Shown here: positions 8,206-14,540 of the stretch, one piece after another
Position numbering within the stretch: position 1 is the stretch's first letter
Layout: every line of letters begins with the position of its first letter
Source of the DNA: a virus
Direction: 5' to 3' (one strand)
Virus record (IMG/VR): IMGVR_UViG_3300010375_000023
Coordinates: 1-49,491 of that record
Length of the DNA: 49,491 bases
Notes under the pieces: model-generated
Told to the model about the DNA's origin: nothing
The model's database searches: none
The model's input: only the letters and a program-made list of their open reading frames with translations
Translations under genes and position numbers: made by a program

Positions 8206-9006
8206 TTACTTGACAGGCCCCGAAGCCGTAGGAAGACTACTTCGATTGCATATGACAGGATAGTAGGCGTTATCCGTAGGCATCTTGGAGCCTTCAAAAG
8301 ACTTATCCCACAGAAGCGATTGGACTCTCATATCATGAGCGTGCATTAAGTTCCTCATGATGTCTGCTGCACAGAACTGTGTCTCGATCTCTATCAAGGC
8401 TGCTGTCTGCTTTGTATTGTCTGATCTAATCTCAGCTACTCGATCAAAAGTCCTCTGCAAGTCCTGCTTCATGCTGCTGATGTCGGCTATCGCCTGACTT
8501 CTTACCTGTTGAGTCGATTCTATCAGTCTGACCCTCTCGCCTGTAGACGCCTGAGCTACCTTAGCCTGCTCTACACTGAGAGCTACAGGGGCTATAGACC
8601 CGTCAATCTTCAACCCCATCACCAGCCAAGCCCCTGCAATAACCACTAGGAAGATAGATAGGCACGAGGTGAGTAGTGCCCAGTTCGGCCGGGATTGTGC
8701 CTCAACCTTAGCCCTCAGAGGCTCGAAGTCACCCACCAGCCGACTGTCTAAGAAGAGCCTAACCTGTTCAAGCTTATCGGAGAATATGGATCTGCTCGTT
8801 TCGACTTCTACCTTAGTTGCAAACCTCGAATTAGCATCCGATAAAGCCCCTCGGAACTCGTTCATGCTATCGAGTCGCCTACTCGCAGCCTCCAAGGCTA
8901 CTCTCAGGGCTTCTTTGTCTGCCGTAGCAGCCTCAGAATAGCGCCTATCGTTGGCCCTGATCTCGTTCCTAAGACCTTCTATGAGTAGTTCTGTCTCCCT
9001 GTCCAC
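8206..9006 (-). CDS. Membrane protein with coiled coils
   Basis: This 266-residue protein has an N-terminal charged helical region (about 1-105), one transmembrane helix (about 110-131, LLTSCLSIFLVVIAGAWLVM) and a second helical region (about 140-205) with heptad-like spacing. Four cysteines are spread out. The likely start is GTG at 9006, with no strong ribosome site, so translation may depend on the gene just upstream (24 bp gap). No family is recognised. A single-span coiled-coil membrane protein beside a peptidoglycan-binding lipoprotein suggests an envelope or lysis function, but this is inference. Confidence 0.7.
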   Translation of the reverse strand: MDRETELLIEGLRNEIRANDRRYSEAATADKEALRVALEAASRRLDSMNEFRGALSDANSRFATKVEVETSRSIFSDKLEQVRLFLDSRLVGDFEPLRAKVEAQSRPNWALLTSCLSIFLVVIAGAWLVMGLKIDGSIAPVALSVEQAKVAQASTGERVRLIESTQQVRSQAIADISSMKQDLQRTFDRVAEIRSDNTKQTAALIEIETQFCAADIMRNLMHAHDMRVQSLLWDKSFEGSKMPTDNAYYPVICNRSSLPTASGPVK

Positions 9007-9029
9007 ATCGGTTACTAACTGTTGTACGG

Positions 9030-10565
9030 TTAGCCGGCTTTTCGAGCGCGGGCGCGATCGAGGAGCGTAGCGATCCTACGGGAGCGGTCATCCATAGCCT
9101 GCTTCTGCTGGATCTTGCTTGATTGCTCAGAGCCCGATCCGTCACCTCTATTCGCTTTGCCTGTCATGTAGACAGCGTCGGAGGCGGAGCCGTTACCATT
9201 GCCCTTTTGATTGAGTTGGGCCTCTACCCCTAGGAGTGGGCGAGCCGAATGATGTAGAGAATCGCGCGAAGGCGCATTTTCGCGAGTTTGGCCACTTCCG
9301 CGAGTTTGGCCCGTTTGATGACCCAACAATGGGGACATACTAGGGGCATTAGCAGGCATCCCAAGGGAAACTCTCTGAATCTGTGCGAGAGTCTTCATCA
9401 TGTCGATAGCGGTCTTCGGAGTCAGCTTCTGCCAGAAGAGAGGGAAGCCCTCACTGTCTACGCTCCAAGGAGCGAGTACCTTGTCCCCTTGGATGTGAGC
9501 CATGAGCTTTTCCCACATCTCGTTAGCCTTCACGAGGTGCGTGTTCTCCATGAGGAGCGCCTGCATCTCACGTGAGCGCTTGATGCTGTCCACATAGAAG
9601 AGGTCGTGAGCCAGCGCTCGAGAGCCCCAGTGGTAGATGTGATACCACTCCATGAGCTCCGTGTAGGATGCCCCATTTAGGACGCTTGGGAGATTTCCGC
9701 TATGACTATTTCCGCTATTGCCTCCATCAGCGCGACCAAGATGTTGATGAGAGCGAGGACTGCTATCAGAGTGGTCCTGTGATGTCCCAGATTCGGCAAT
9801 TGACGACTTTATGAAGCCACTGCCATCCAGGTGGCCCCTCGTAGGAGCGTTGTGAGGAGACTTCGAGTTCAGAGGAGGCTTGTAGAGGTCCCCGCTGCGC
9901 TCCTGATGTTTGACGTCATGCGTCTTTTGGGTACGGGCAGCCGCTATCCTCTGTTGGACGCTCGTCGTATCCGATAGGAGGAAGAGCTGTCGATTTCCTA
10001 CAGTTCCTTGCTCGAGGTACGCCTGAAATGCTACGTACGCGTCAGGCGGCTCAAAGTCTAGCTTCTTCCAGAACGGTCGCCCGTCTGGGAGCATAGGATA
10101 TCCCTCGTCATATGACAATGGGACATATGCACTTCGGAGGACTTGTTCGTTCAAGATGAGCGTTGGGAGCCTGTAGTCCTCACTGATCTCTGCGCCTTCG
10201 CTATTGAGTCGAGGGGAGTCCTCACTGAGGTGCCCTTTGGAGTTCTCCTTGTCTGCAATTGCGTCATGAGGCGCGCTAGCATTCTCTTGGGAGCTATCTG
10301 TGTTACGAGGGCGGTTTGTGGCTGCGAGGACTTCGCGTGCTTGTGCAGAGAGATGAGAGCTGTTACTGTTTGAGAGAGATGAGTTCGCTGTGAGTTGATC
10401 GATCTCTTGAGGGGATATGGGTGACAGGTGCCCCTTCACGGTGGTGGATGGGGCGAGGAGATCCGAACGGTGGAAGCCTTCAGGCAATCCTAGGGCGTTA
10501 AGGGGCACTCGCAAGGAGGCCTCTCTTACAACGTCAGCCCTAGTGATTTGACGTGAGATGGGCAA
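9030..10565 (-). CDS. First gene of late operon, possible small-terminase-like protein
   Basis: The 511-residue protein alternates folded blocks with low-complexity linkers rich in Ser, Asn, His and Gly. Folded parts include about 135-200 (GRPFWKKLDFEPPDAYVAFQ) and about 300-400, a Trp/Tyr-rich helical block with YHIYHWGSRALAHDLFYVDS and a heptad-like stretch. The C-terminus is Arg/Lys rich. It is the first gene after the late promoter and heads the packaging operon, where the small terminase normally lies; no other gene here is a candidate. A packaging or DNA-binding role is therefore likely but not demonstrated. The length exceeds that of typical TerS (150-250). Confidence 0.6.
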   Translation of the reverse strand: MPISRQITRADVVREASLRVPLNALGLPEGFHRSDLLAPSTTVKGHLSPISPQEIDQLTANSSLSNSNSSHLSAQAREVLAATNRPRNTDSSQENASAPHDAIADKENSKGHLSEDSPRLNSEGAEISEDYRLPTLILNEQVLRSAYVPLSYDEGYPMLPDGRPFWKKLDFEPPDAYVAFQAYLEQGTVGNRQLFLLSDTTSVQQRIAAARTQKTHDVKHQERSGDLYKPPLNSKSPHNAPTRGHLDGSGFIKSSIAESGTSQDHSDSSPRSHQHLGRADGGNSGNSHSGNLPSVLNGASYTELMEWYHIYHWGSRALAHDLFYVDSIKRSREMQALLMENTHLVKANEMWEKLMAHIQGDKVLAPWSVDSEGFPLFWQKLTPKTAIDMMKTLAQIQRVSLGMPANAPSMSPLLGHQTGQTRGSGQTRENAPSRDSLHHSARPLLGVEAQLNQKGNGNGSASDAVYMTGKANRGDGSGSEQSSKIQQKQAMDDRSRRIATLLDRARARKAG

Positions 10566-10587
10566 TATTGGATCCTAGTTTGAGCAA

Positions 10588-10617
10588 ATTATAACATAAG
10601 GAACAGAGTCGAATCAA
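10588..10617 (-). promoter_or_regulatory. Leftward late-operon promoter
   Basis: On the minus strand TTGATT (10617-10612) and TATAAT (10593-10588) are 18 bp apart, the same geometry as the plus-strand promoters in this genome. The upstream stretch ATTTCTTCC matches that of the promoter at 34969. It would drive the packaging and head genes. The first start codon is 23 bp past the -10 box. Confidence 0.75.
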
Positions 10618-10626
10618 GGAAGAAAT

Positions 10627-10644
10627 TATTAAATTTTGTTAATG
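10627..10644. promoter_or_regulatory. Palindromic operator, copy 1
   Basis: TATTAAATTTTGTTAATG is a near-perfect version of an 18-bp inverted repeat, CATTAA-N6-TTAATG, found at three other places upstream of promoters. Here it sits 9 bp upstream of the -35 of the leftward promoter, in the divergent control region. It is a plausible binding site for one of the phage's small regulators. Confidence 0.65.
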
Positions 10645-10650
10645 TTATCC

Positions 10651-10740
10651 TACCATTTTGGTAATATCCACCTTCAGCAATGTCCCTCAGGTTCTGTATG
10701 TAGGTTGGTATTTTGTCAAAATGGTCCGGCCCCGGCGATC
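10651..10740. promoter_or_regulatory. Divergent control region with inverted repeats
   Basis: This gene-free stretch between the two divergent promoters holds several symmetric motifs. They are TACCATTTTGGTA near 10652-10664 and ATTTTGTCAAAAT at 10710-10722. The reverse strand of the second reads CCATTTTGACAA, close to the box seen over the -35 of many promoters here. I see no coding frame in it. Operator sites for a phage regulator are the likely role. Confidence 0.5.
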
Positions 10741-10766
10741 CCAAAAAAGACCAATTGGTTAATTAA

Positions 10767-10814
10767 CACATGGCGAATTATTCATGTGCCTTCCTTTACG
10801 AGATCGCGTATAAT
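10767..10814 (+). promoter_or_regulatory. Rightward promoter with inverted repeat over -35
   Basis: TATAAT lies at 10809-10814. The -35 position (10785-10790, 18 bp away) is poor, TGTGCC, but it overlaps an inverted repeat, CACATG (10767-10772) and CATGTG (10783-10788). This suggests that a bound regulator controls or activates the first regulator gene of the rightward block. Confidence 0.6.
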
Positions 10815-10872
10815 GATGTTATTGAAGAGAGAAGGAATCCTTCCTTCCGTTCAATAAAGAAAGGTTCAGAAA

Positions 10873-11073
10873 ATGTCTTACGAAACCGATTATGAGATTC
10901 CGACCGTCAATACCGATTCTGAGAATCTTCTCCTTCTTCCCACCACCTCTTCAAAAATCAGATTCCTAAACCAAAAAGGATATTCCCGTTACCAAATCTC
11001 AAAAGTTCTCAAAATCCGTTACCAACACGTCAGAAATGTTCTCATCACCCCAGTAAAAACCCCCCGTACATAA
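10873..11073 (+). CDS. Small YQHVRNVL-type DNA-binding regulator, copy A
   Basis: The 66-residue protein has a short polar N-terminus and a C-terminal helix-turn-helix-like segment (about 27-66, KIRFLNQKGYSRYQISKVL then RYQHVRNVLITPVKTP). This motif is known in many small phage and bacterial proteins thought to bind DNA. It is repeated almost word for word in the proteins at 11566 and 12351. AAAGG precedes the ATG. It has its own promoter and is followed by a strong hairpin. Copy A is AT-richer than copy B, so the two diverged or came separately. A role as an early transcription regulator is inference. Confidence 0.82.
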   Translation: MSYETDYEIPTVNTDSENLLLLPTTSSKIRFLNQKGYSRYQISKVLKIRYQHVRNVLITPVKTPRT

Positions 11074-11081
11074 AAAGGTAA

Positions 11082-11101
11082 GGGATCCCGAAAGGGATCC
11101 C
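11082..11101 (+). terminator. GGGATCCC-GAAA-GGGATCCC hairpin
   Basis: A perfect 8-bp stem with a GAAA tetraloop lies 8 bp after the first regulator stop. No U-run follows, so it is either a weak terminator or an RNA-stabilising or processing hairpin between the regulator and the small membrane gene. Confidence 0.65.
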
Positions 11102-11125
11102 AACCCCTCAAAAAGGATCAAGGTC

Positions 11126-11254
11126 ATGTTGTTCGCAATGGTAATGGGATTCGGAGCGGCTTGTTTCGCCAGTGGTTGGTTTTTCGCACAGAAGGTCGAT
11201 TTCGAGATCGAGTCCCGTAAGCGGCTCCGGGCGATCGAAAAGCGTTGGAGCTGA
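11126..11254 (+). CDS. 42-residue membrane peptide
   Basis: An ATG after AAAAAGGATCAAGGTC opens a 43-codon frame. The product has one hydrophobic helix (MLFAMVMGFGACFASGWFF) and a basic, charged tail (ESRKRLRAIEKRW), a typical small inner-membrane protein. It shares the first regulator cassette and ends just before a strong terminator, which supports its reality. The function is unknown; small early phage membrane peptides often affect host physiology or superinfection. Confidence 0.68.
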   Translation: MLFAMVMGFGAACFASGWFFAQKVDFEIESRKRLRAIEKRWS

Positions 11255-11260
11255 TCAAGA

Positions 11261-11284
11261 AAGGGCCTTCGGGCCCTTTTTTGT
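11261..11284 (+). terminator. Rho-independent terminator
   Basis: AAGGGCC-TTCG-GGCCCTT followed by TTTT forms a 7-bp stem with a stable UUCG-type loop and a U-run. It ends the first regulator cassette. Confidence 0.9.
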
Positions 11285-11304
11285 TATGCCGTAGGGACCG
11301 GCCC

Positions 11305-11412
11305 GGACATGTCATAGTCATGGCTATCTATAGGCCCGGACCTGTCAGAGTCTTACCCACCCGGGGGACCAGTCAGGGTGTGATCCTTAACTCCTACAAG
11401 TCAGGGTGTGAT
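11305..11412. repeat. GGAC-NN-GTC repeats, cluster of four
   Basis: Copies read GGACATGTCATAGTC (11305), GGACCTGTCAGAGTC (11338), GGACCAGTCAGGGTG (11366) and a half copy AGTCAGGGTGTGAT (11399). Similar single copies lie at 12124 and 13124, also just after terminators. The core GGAC-NN-GTC is nearly palindromic, so these may be operators. No gene is seen in the surrounding 11285-11565 gap. Confidence 0.6.
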
Positions 11413-11484
11413 AATTCAATAGTAGGACTGCTCCTAGACTAATCAATAATGATGGGCGCCCATAGAAAGACCCTCTTTTGACCA

Positions 11485-11514
11485 TTGCTTTGACCCAAAG
11501 AATGATGATATAAT
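11485..11514 (+). promoter_or_regulatory. Promoter of regulator copy B
   Basis: TTGCTT and TATAAT are separated by 18 bp. The upstream TTTTGACCATTGC resembles the box over the -35 of other promoters in this genome. The transcript leader is about 45 bases. Confidence 0.75.
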
Positions 11515-11565
11515 ACTTATGTTCAATGGGATTCACCCAATGAATACACAAAAGGACTAAACCAA

Positions 11566-11808
11566 ATGAACACCGAACTGAACACCGAACTGAACACCGA
11601 ACTGAACACCGACGTCGAGACCAACACCGAGGTCGAGGTCAACCCGGTCGTCGCGCACCTCCTCGCGCTCCCGACCAAGAGCGCCCGCATCCGCTTCCTG
11701 TTCGAGCAGGGGATGTCGCGGGGCGCGATCGCGAAGGTCCTCGGGATCCGTTATCAGCACGTACGGAACGTGTTGATCACCCCCGTCAAGACCCCACGTT
11801 CGGTCTAA
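11566..11808 (+). CDS. Small YQHVRNVL-type DNA-binding regulator, copy B
   Basis: This 80-residue protein has a repetitive N-terminus (N-T-E-L units encoded by a 12-bp tandem repeat, GAACACCGAACT). A helix-turn-helix-like C-terminus follows (ARIRFLFEQGMSRGAIAKVL, then RYQHVRNVLITPVKTP). It is nearly identical to copy A over the last 40 residues, but its DNA is much richer in G and C (many CTC/GTC codons), so it may have been acquired separately. AAAGGA lies upstream of the ATG. It has its own promoter and terminator. Confidence 0.85.
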   Translation: MNTELNTELNTELNTDVETNTEVEVNPVVAHLLALPTKSARIRFLFEQGMSRGAIAKVLGIRYQHVRNVLITPVKTPRSV

Positions 11809-11820
11809 CAACAGGAAGGG

Positions 11821-11840
11821 AAGGGGCGAGAGCCCCTTTT
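11821..11840 (+). terminator. Rho-independent terminator
   Basis: AAGGGGC-GAGA-GCCCCTT with following T residues gives a 7-bp stem and short U-run, 12 bp after the regulator stop. Some transcripts must read through to the next gene unless that gene has a promoter I cannot see. Confidence 0.8.
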
Positions 11841-11867
11841 CCTACCAACCGAAAGGCACTGTTCGCT

Positions 11868-12071
11868 ATGACAAGAATCGCGGTCGTAGGGATCTTAGCA
11901 GGTGTGATCCTAGGGGTGTTCGCATCCCTAGGAGGCGACCTCTATGATGCCTGGAGCTATAAGTCATGCGTGTCCGAGTTCAATGGCATCGCCCAGATGT
12001 ACGGACACAATACCCCATCGGAGCAGAAGCACATCGCACAGCAGTGCTCCGAACTCACAATCTTCCCGTAG
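11868..12071 (+). CDS. Small membrane or exported protein
   Basis: The 67-residue product begins with a hydrophobic helix (IAVVGILAGVILGVFASLGG) that could be a signal anchor. A polar domain with two cysteines (about 33 and 60) follows, which could form a disulfide outside the membrane. GAAAGG precedes the start. It is the membrane-protein partner of the second regulator cassette and is followed by its own terminator. No family is recognised. Confidence 0.75.
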   Translation: MTRIAVVGILAGVILGVFASLGGDLYDAWSYKSCVSEFNGIAQMYGHNTPSEQKHIAQQCSELTIFP

Positions 12072-12085
12072 GAGCGGATCACGAG

Positions 12086-12106
12086 ATAGGGCTTCGGCCC
12101 TATTTT
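12086..12106 (+). terminator. Rho-independent terminator
   Basis: ATAGGGC-TTCG-GCCCTAT followed by TTT is a 7-bp stem with UUCG-type loop. It closes the second regulator cassette. Confidence 0.87.
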
Positions 12107-12123
12107 CGTCCGTATGACCGCCC

Positions 12124-12138
12124 GGACTAGTCAGAGTC
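12124..12138. repeat. GGAC-NN-GTC repeat, single copy
   Basis: GGACTAGTCAGAGTC repeats the motif of the cluster at 11305-11412. It again follows a terminator and precedes a regulator promoter. Confidence 0.6.
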
Positions 12139-12162
12139 CGAGTGGCGCTGCAAAGTCGGCTC

Positions 12163-12243
12163 TCATTTTGGACCGTATCAGGTTAAAATGAGGGTCGCCC
12201 ATCATTTTGACACTTGATTGCCCATCGAGTGGTGCTATATAAT
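12163..12243 (+). promoter_or_regulatory. Promoter and operator region of regulator copy C
   Basis: TTGATT (12214-12219) and TATAAT (12238-12243) have an 18-bp spacer, overlapped by the box CATCATTTTGACACTTGATT (12200-12219). Upstream lies an inverted repeat, TCATTTT (12163-12169) and AAAATGA (12185-12191), made of the same core. Two or three binding sites for one regulator are likely. The start point would be near 12250, which excludes an ATG at 12252 as the gene start. Confidence 0.78.
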
Positions 12244-12350
12244 AGAGGTAGATGAAGAGAGACACTTGCTCAAGGGAGCACGAGGTCGAGCTCCATCTAT
12301 TACCGAGTCGGATTTCCCGACACGGAGCACTAGAAAGGGCTACAACTACT

Positions 12351-13031
12351 ATGGCAAGACAGCCAAGAACCGAAGAGACAAACGTGTCCTCAGCACCTGA
12401 GGTCGCGGAGACGCCAGCTGCAGAAGTCGAGACCAAGGTCGAGGAGCAGAAGACCGAGGAGACCAAGACCGAGGAGCCAGTTGCAGAACAGCCTGCAGCA
12501 GCTCCTCCTGTGACTGCCGAGCAGTTCATACAGATCATGCAGGCGATGCTGGCCAACAGAACCACGTTGGTCCCAGTACCAATGCCAGCGACCACGAGGA
12601 TGATGGCTCCTATCCAGCCTCTGAGCCCTGCATACAGAGCAGAGCTCGTGAAGCTCCCCACCAAGAGCGCCATGATCAGGAAGATGGCAGCTGACGGCTA
12701 CACGAAGTCGGCGATCTCCAAGCATCTGAACATCATCTATCAGCACGTCAGGAATGTGTTGAACACACCAGTGAAGCGGCCGATGGGGATGGAGACCCAG
12801 GTCATCGAGGGTAACGTCTTCAGGCTCAATCCGGAGCTTGTGAAGGCAGAATCGGAGAAGGTCGGCCTCACGGAAGCTCAGATCACCGAGCTCTACAACA
12901 GGCTGTCGGGTATCACGCCGACTGTCGCTCCCACCGTTGCTCCGGCGTCTTCTGAGATGGCGCCGCAGTCGGGTGGCGGCGAGGAGGCTGTGAATGAGTC
13001 TGAGGAGCCTTCAAGTTCTCAGGCAGCCTAG
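12351..13031 (+). CDS. Large YQHVRNVL-type regulator, copy C
   Basis: Starting at 12351 (AAAGGG upstream), the protein has 226 residues. An acidic, Thr/Glu/Pro-rich N-terminus (about 1-50) and a helical segment (QFIQIMQAMLANR) precede the same helix-turn-helix block as copies A and B (about 105-145, SAMIRKMAADGYTKSAISKH then IYQHVRNVLNTPVKRP). A further domain of about 80 residues follows (VFRLNPELVKAESEKVGLTE), ending in a Ser/Glu-rich tail. The extra domains suggest a regulator that oligomerises or contacts polymerase. An earlier in-frame ATG (12252) lies at the predicted transcription start and is rejected. Confidence 0.83.
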   Translation: MARQPRTEETNVSSAPEVAETPAAEVETKVEEQKTEETKTEEPVAEQPAAAPPVTAEQFIQIMQAMLANRTTLVPVPMPATTRMMAPIQPLSPAYRAELVKLPTKSAMIRKMAADGYTKSAISKHLNIIYQHVRNVLNTPVKRPMGMETQVIEGNVFRLNPELVKAESEKVGLTEAQITELYNRLSGITPTVAPTVAPASSEMAPQSGGGEEAVNESEEPSSSQAA

Positions 13032-13082
13032 GGCGGATACAAACGACAGTCGTTTAGATAAGGCGACGCGGTAATAACTCGG

Positions 13083-13112
13083 AGGCGCCTGCAAAGGCGT
13101 CTCTGATTTTTT
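13083..13112 (+). terminator. Terminator hairpin after regulator copy C
   Basis: AGGCGCCT-GCA-AAGGCGTCT pairs with one G-U wobble, followed by CTGATTTTTT. It lies about 50 bp past the stop and closes the third cassette. Confidence 0.85.
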
Positions 13113-13123
13113 CACCTCTGCCA

Positions 13124-13133
13124 GGACTAGTCC
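13124..13133. repeat. GGACTAGTCC palindrome
   Basis: A perfect 10-bp palindrome with the core of the GGAC-NN-GTC repeats. It lies just past the third terminator, at the edge of the AT-rich island. Confidence 0.5.
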
Positions 13134-13134
13134 T

Positions 13135-13401
13135 ATGCATCCAATGGCCAAAATAGGAAACTATTTATTCACTTTAGGCACAATCGATAACTTATTGAAA
13201 TCATTAGACTTTTTTGGTTCCCTAGTTAGATTAGTTTTTACTAATACTATATACTATATTCAATACATAACAAATGAAAGGAATATGTTAGTTAGACATG
13301 TCCTCCTGGACTATTACATAACATACATACCAGTCATACCTTCATTTAATATTCTATTATCTATCTTCTATTTACTATTTATTTTTAACTACTCTAAGTA
13401 A
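13135..13401 (+). CDS. Doubtful AT-rich membrane-protein frame
   Basis: An 88-codon frame encodes a hydrophobic product (LDFFGSLVRLVFTN, LLSIFYLLFIFNYS). The DNA is far poorer in G and C than its neighbours, codon use is driven by base composition, and there is no convincing ribosome site before either ATG. It may be a foreign membrane-protein gene or a chance frame inside a non-coding AT-rich island. I favour chance. Confidence 0.25.
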   Translation: MHPMAKIGNYLFTLGTIDNLLKSLDFFGSLVRLVFTNTIYYIQYITNERNMLVRHVLLDYYITYIPVIPSFNILLSIFYLLFIFNYSK

Positions 13402-13550
13402 GTAAGTAGTGAATAGATAATAAAAACAACAAGATAGAGTTAGTCACCCTTCATGGATAAGCTAGTTCTTTTCAAAAAATTTCTACAACCCCCTACATGC
13501 CGTTACAAACAGAGAATGTCCCACTGCAACAGTACCCCATCTCGAACGGT

Positions 13551-13568
13551 CATTAAATCTTGTTAATG
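13551..13568. promoter_or_regulatory. Palindromic operator, copy 2
   Basis: CATTAAATCTTGTTAATG is a perfect 6-bp inverted repeat with a 6-bp centre, 15 bp upstream of a promoter -35. It matches copies at 10627, 20133 and 34938. Confidence 0.72.
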
Positions 13569-13583
13569 ACCCATGTTTCTGCC

Positions 13584-13613
13584 TTGATTTTAATGTTACT
13601 CCTATGATATAAT
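13584..13613 (+). promoter_or_regulatory. Promoter upstream of 153-residue HTH gene
   Basis: TTGATT and TATAAT with an 18-bp spacer. The upstream sequence GTTTCTGCC resembles the class that carries the CATTAA palindrome rather than the TCATTTTGAC box. Confidence 0.78.
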
Positions 13614-13649
13614 CTAGTAGTTACAGCAGAGGAGCAAGTAGTTAGCATC

Positions 13650-14111
13650 ATGCCAACCAACAACGAAGAAGAACTCAGCAGCGAGAAGAAGAACAACAAC
13701 AACAACACAGAGGAGGAACTGCTTATTCGCATCCAACAGGAGCTGCGACGTCCTAATATCACACCTGACAATGTCCTAGAGGAGCTTGGACTCATTGACA
13801 CTAACTGTAGCTACCTACCTAGTGACTTCGATCAAGCAGGGAACTACATACCTCGTCCTCTGGGGCTCAGAAGCATCCCCAAGAGAACTGCAGGGGCTCC
13901 CTTCAAGCTCACTCTCGCCCAGGAGAACGCAATTGCGGAGCGTATGAAGGATCCCAACCAAAAGATCCAGGACATCAAAAGGGAATTCAAAGTAACTCAA
14001 ACAGTAATCGACCGTATCCGTAGGGAACATAACATCCCGTCAAGGCGGAGCTACGTAGCTACCTACTTCGGAAGACAACTCAAGAGCGCACAGAAGAAGG
14101 AGAAGGAGTAG
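13650..14111 (+). CDS. Putative helix-turn-helix regulator
   Basis: The product has 153 residues. The N-terminus is acidic with an Asn run (EEKKNNNNN-like). A C-terminal helix-turn-helix is likely (about 100-140), where ENAIAERMKDPNQKIQDIKR leads to EFKVTQTVIDRIRREH and a basic tail. It differs from the YQHVRNVL family and resembles resolvase-type or HTH-7-like turn motifs. The stop codon lies inside a GGAGTA/GGAGAA tandem repeat, so the C-terminal length may vary with repeat number. GAGCAAGTAG lies upstream of the start. It has its own promoter and palindromic operator. Confidence 0.75.
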   Translation: MPTNNEEELSSEKKNNNNNTEEELLIRIQQELRRPNITPDNVLEELGLIDTNCSYLPSDFDQAGNYIPRPLGLRSIPKRTAGAPFKLTLAQENAIAERMKDPNQKIQDIKREFKVTQTVIDRIRREHNIPSRRSYVATYFGRQLKSAQKKEKE

Positions 14112-14157
14112 GAGTAGGAGAAGGAGTAGGAGAAGGAGTAGGAGTAGGAGTAGGAGA
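14094..14157. repeat. GGAGTA / GGAGAA tandem repeat
   Basis: Some ten hexamers span the end of the regulator gene and the gap after it. Every TAG-containing unit offers a stop in the gene's frame. Confidence 0.85.
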
Positions 14158-14182
14158 CCCTAAAAATAACCTTATGGCCACC

Positions 14183-14225
14183 ATCATTTTGACACTTGAA
14201 ACCCCTCCTTGGTTTCATATATAAT
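14183..14225 (+). promoter_or_regulatory. Promoter with CATCATTTTGACACTTGA box
   Basis: TTGAAA (14196-14201), an 18-bp spacer and TATAAT (14220-14225). The full box lies at 14182-14199. It drives the four small genes 14275-15436. Confidence 0.83.
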
Positions 14226-14274
14226 AGAAAGAAAATACCAACGAACACAAAGAAACGTAAGGAGCTAATACACA

Positions 14275-14532
14275 ATGTCCACTCAAGACGCATCTCCCAC
14301 TGTATGGTGGTCTACAAAGGCTCCGGAGCACTGTAATCTATGCAAGGCGCCTCTCTCAGCCACCTTTGTCGATGGCCAAGCTTACACCCCTAGACTCTGT
14401 TGGTGCATCCTTTGTGTCAAATGTCACAAAGCACACGGGAGAGGATTCGGCCCATCTCTAGGACAACTATATCAACAGCTCCCCACTCTAAACAAAGCAC
14501 ATCCAGATCGTTATTGGCGAGTGAAAGGGTAA
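14275..14532 (+). CDS. Small zinc-ribbon protein
   Basis: The 85-residue protein has cysteine pairs CNLC (about 20-23) and CWC-ILCVKC (about 43-50), which would bind zinc in a ribbon fold. A Trp-rich N-terminus (VWWSTKAPEHC) precedes them. Its leader is about 40 bases with AAGGAG upstream. It is the first gene after the promoter. No specific family is recognised; nucleic-acid or protein binding is the usual role of such folds. Confidence 0.8.
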   Translation: MSTQDASPTVWWSTKAPEHCNLCKAPLSATFVDGQAYTPRLCWCILCVKCHKAHGRGFGPSLGQLYQQLPTLNKAHPDRYWRVKG

Positions 14533-14540
14533 ATCCCACA

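Larger units (their letters stand above)
13134..13620. other. AT-rich island, candidate replication origin or control region
   Basis: About 490 bp of very AT-rich DNA lies between regulator cassette C and the next regulator, in a genome otherwise near balanced composition. It contains runs such as ACTATATACTATATTC, tandem TAAG units near 13396, and ends in a palindromic operator and a promoter. Such islands are often unwinding elements of origins or late-acquired DNA. I see no iteron array. Confidence 0.45.

Noticed and set aside
11245-11442. Plus-strand 65-codon frame across the first terminator
   Set aside because: It runs through a terminator hairpin and the GGAC repeats and lacks a ribosome site.
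12131-12746. Minus-strand frames across regulator copy C
   Set aside because: They are antisense to a regulator with promoter and terminator, with Ser/Val/Cys runs from reversed Glu/Thr codons.
13135-13401. AT-rich 88-codon frame as a confident gene
   Set aside because: There is no ribosome site, composition alone explains the hydrophobic product, and the region looks non-coding. I kept it only as a low-confidence entry.
14094-14157. CRISPR-like array
   Set aside because: These and the other tandem repeats have no unique spacers; unit lengths of 5-12 bp are microsatellites.
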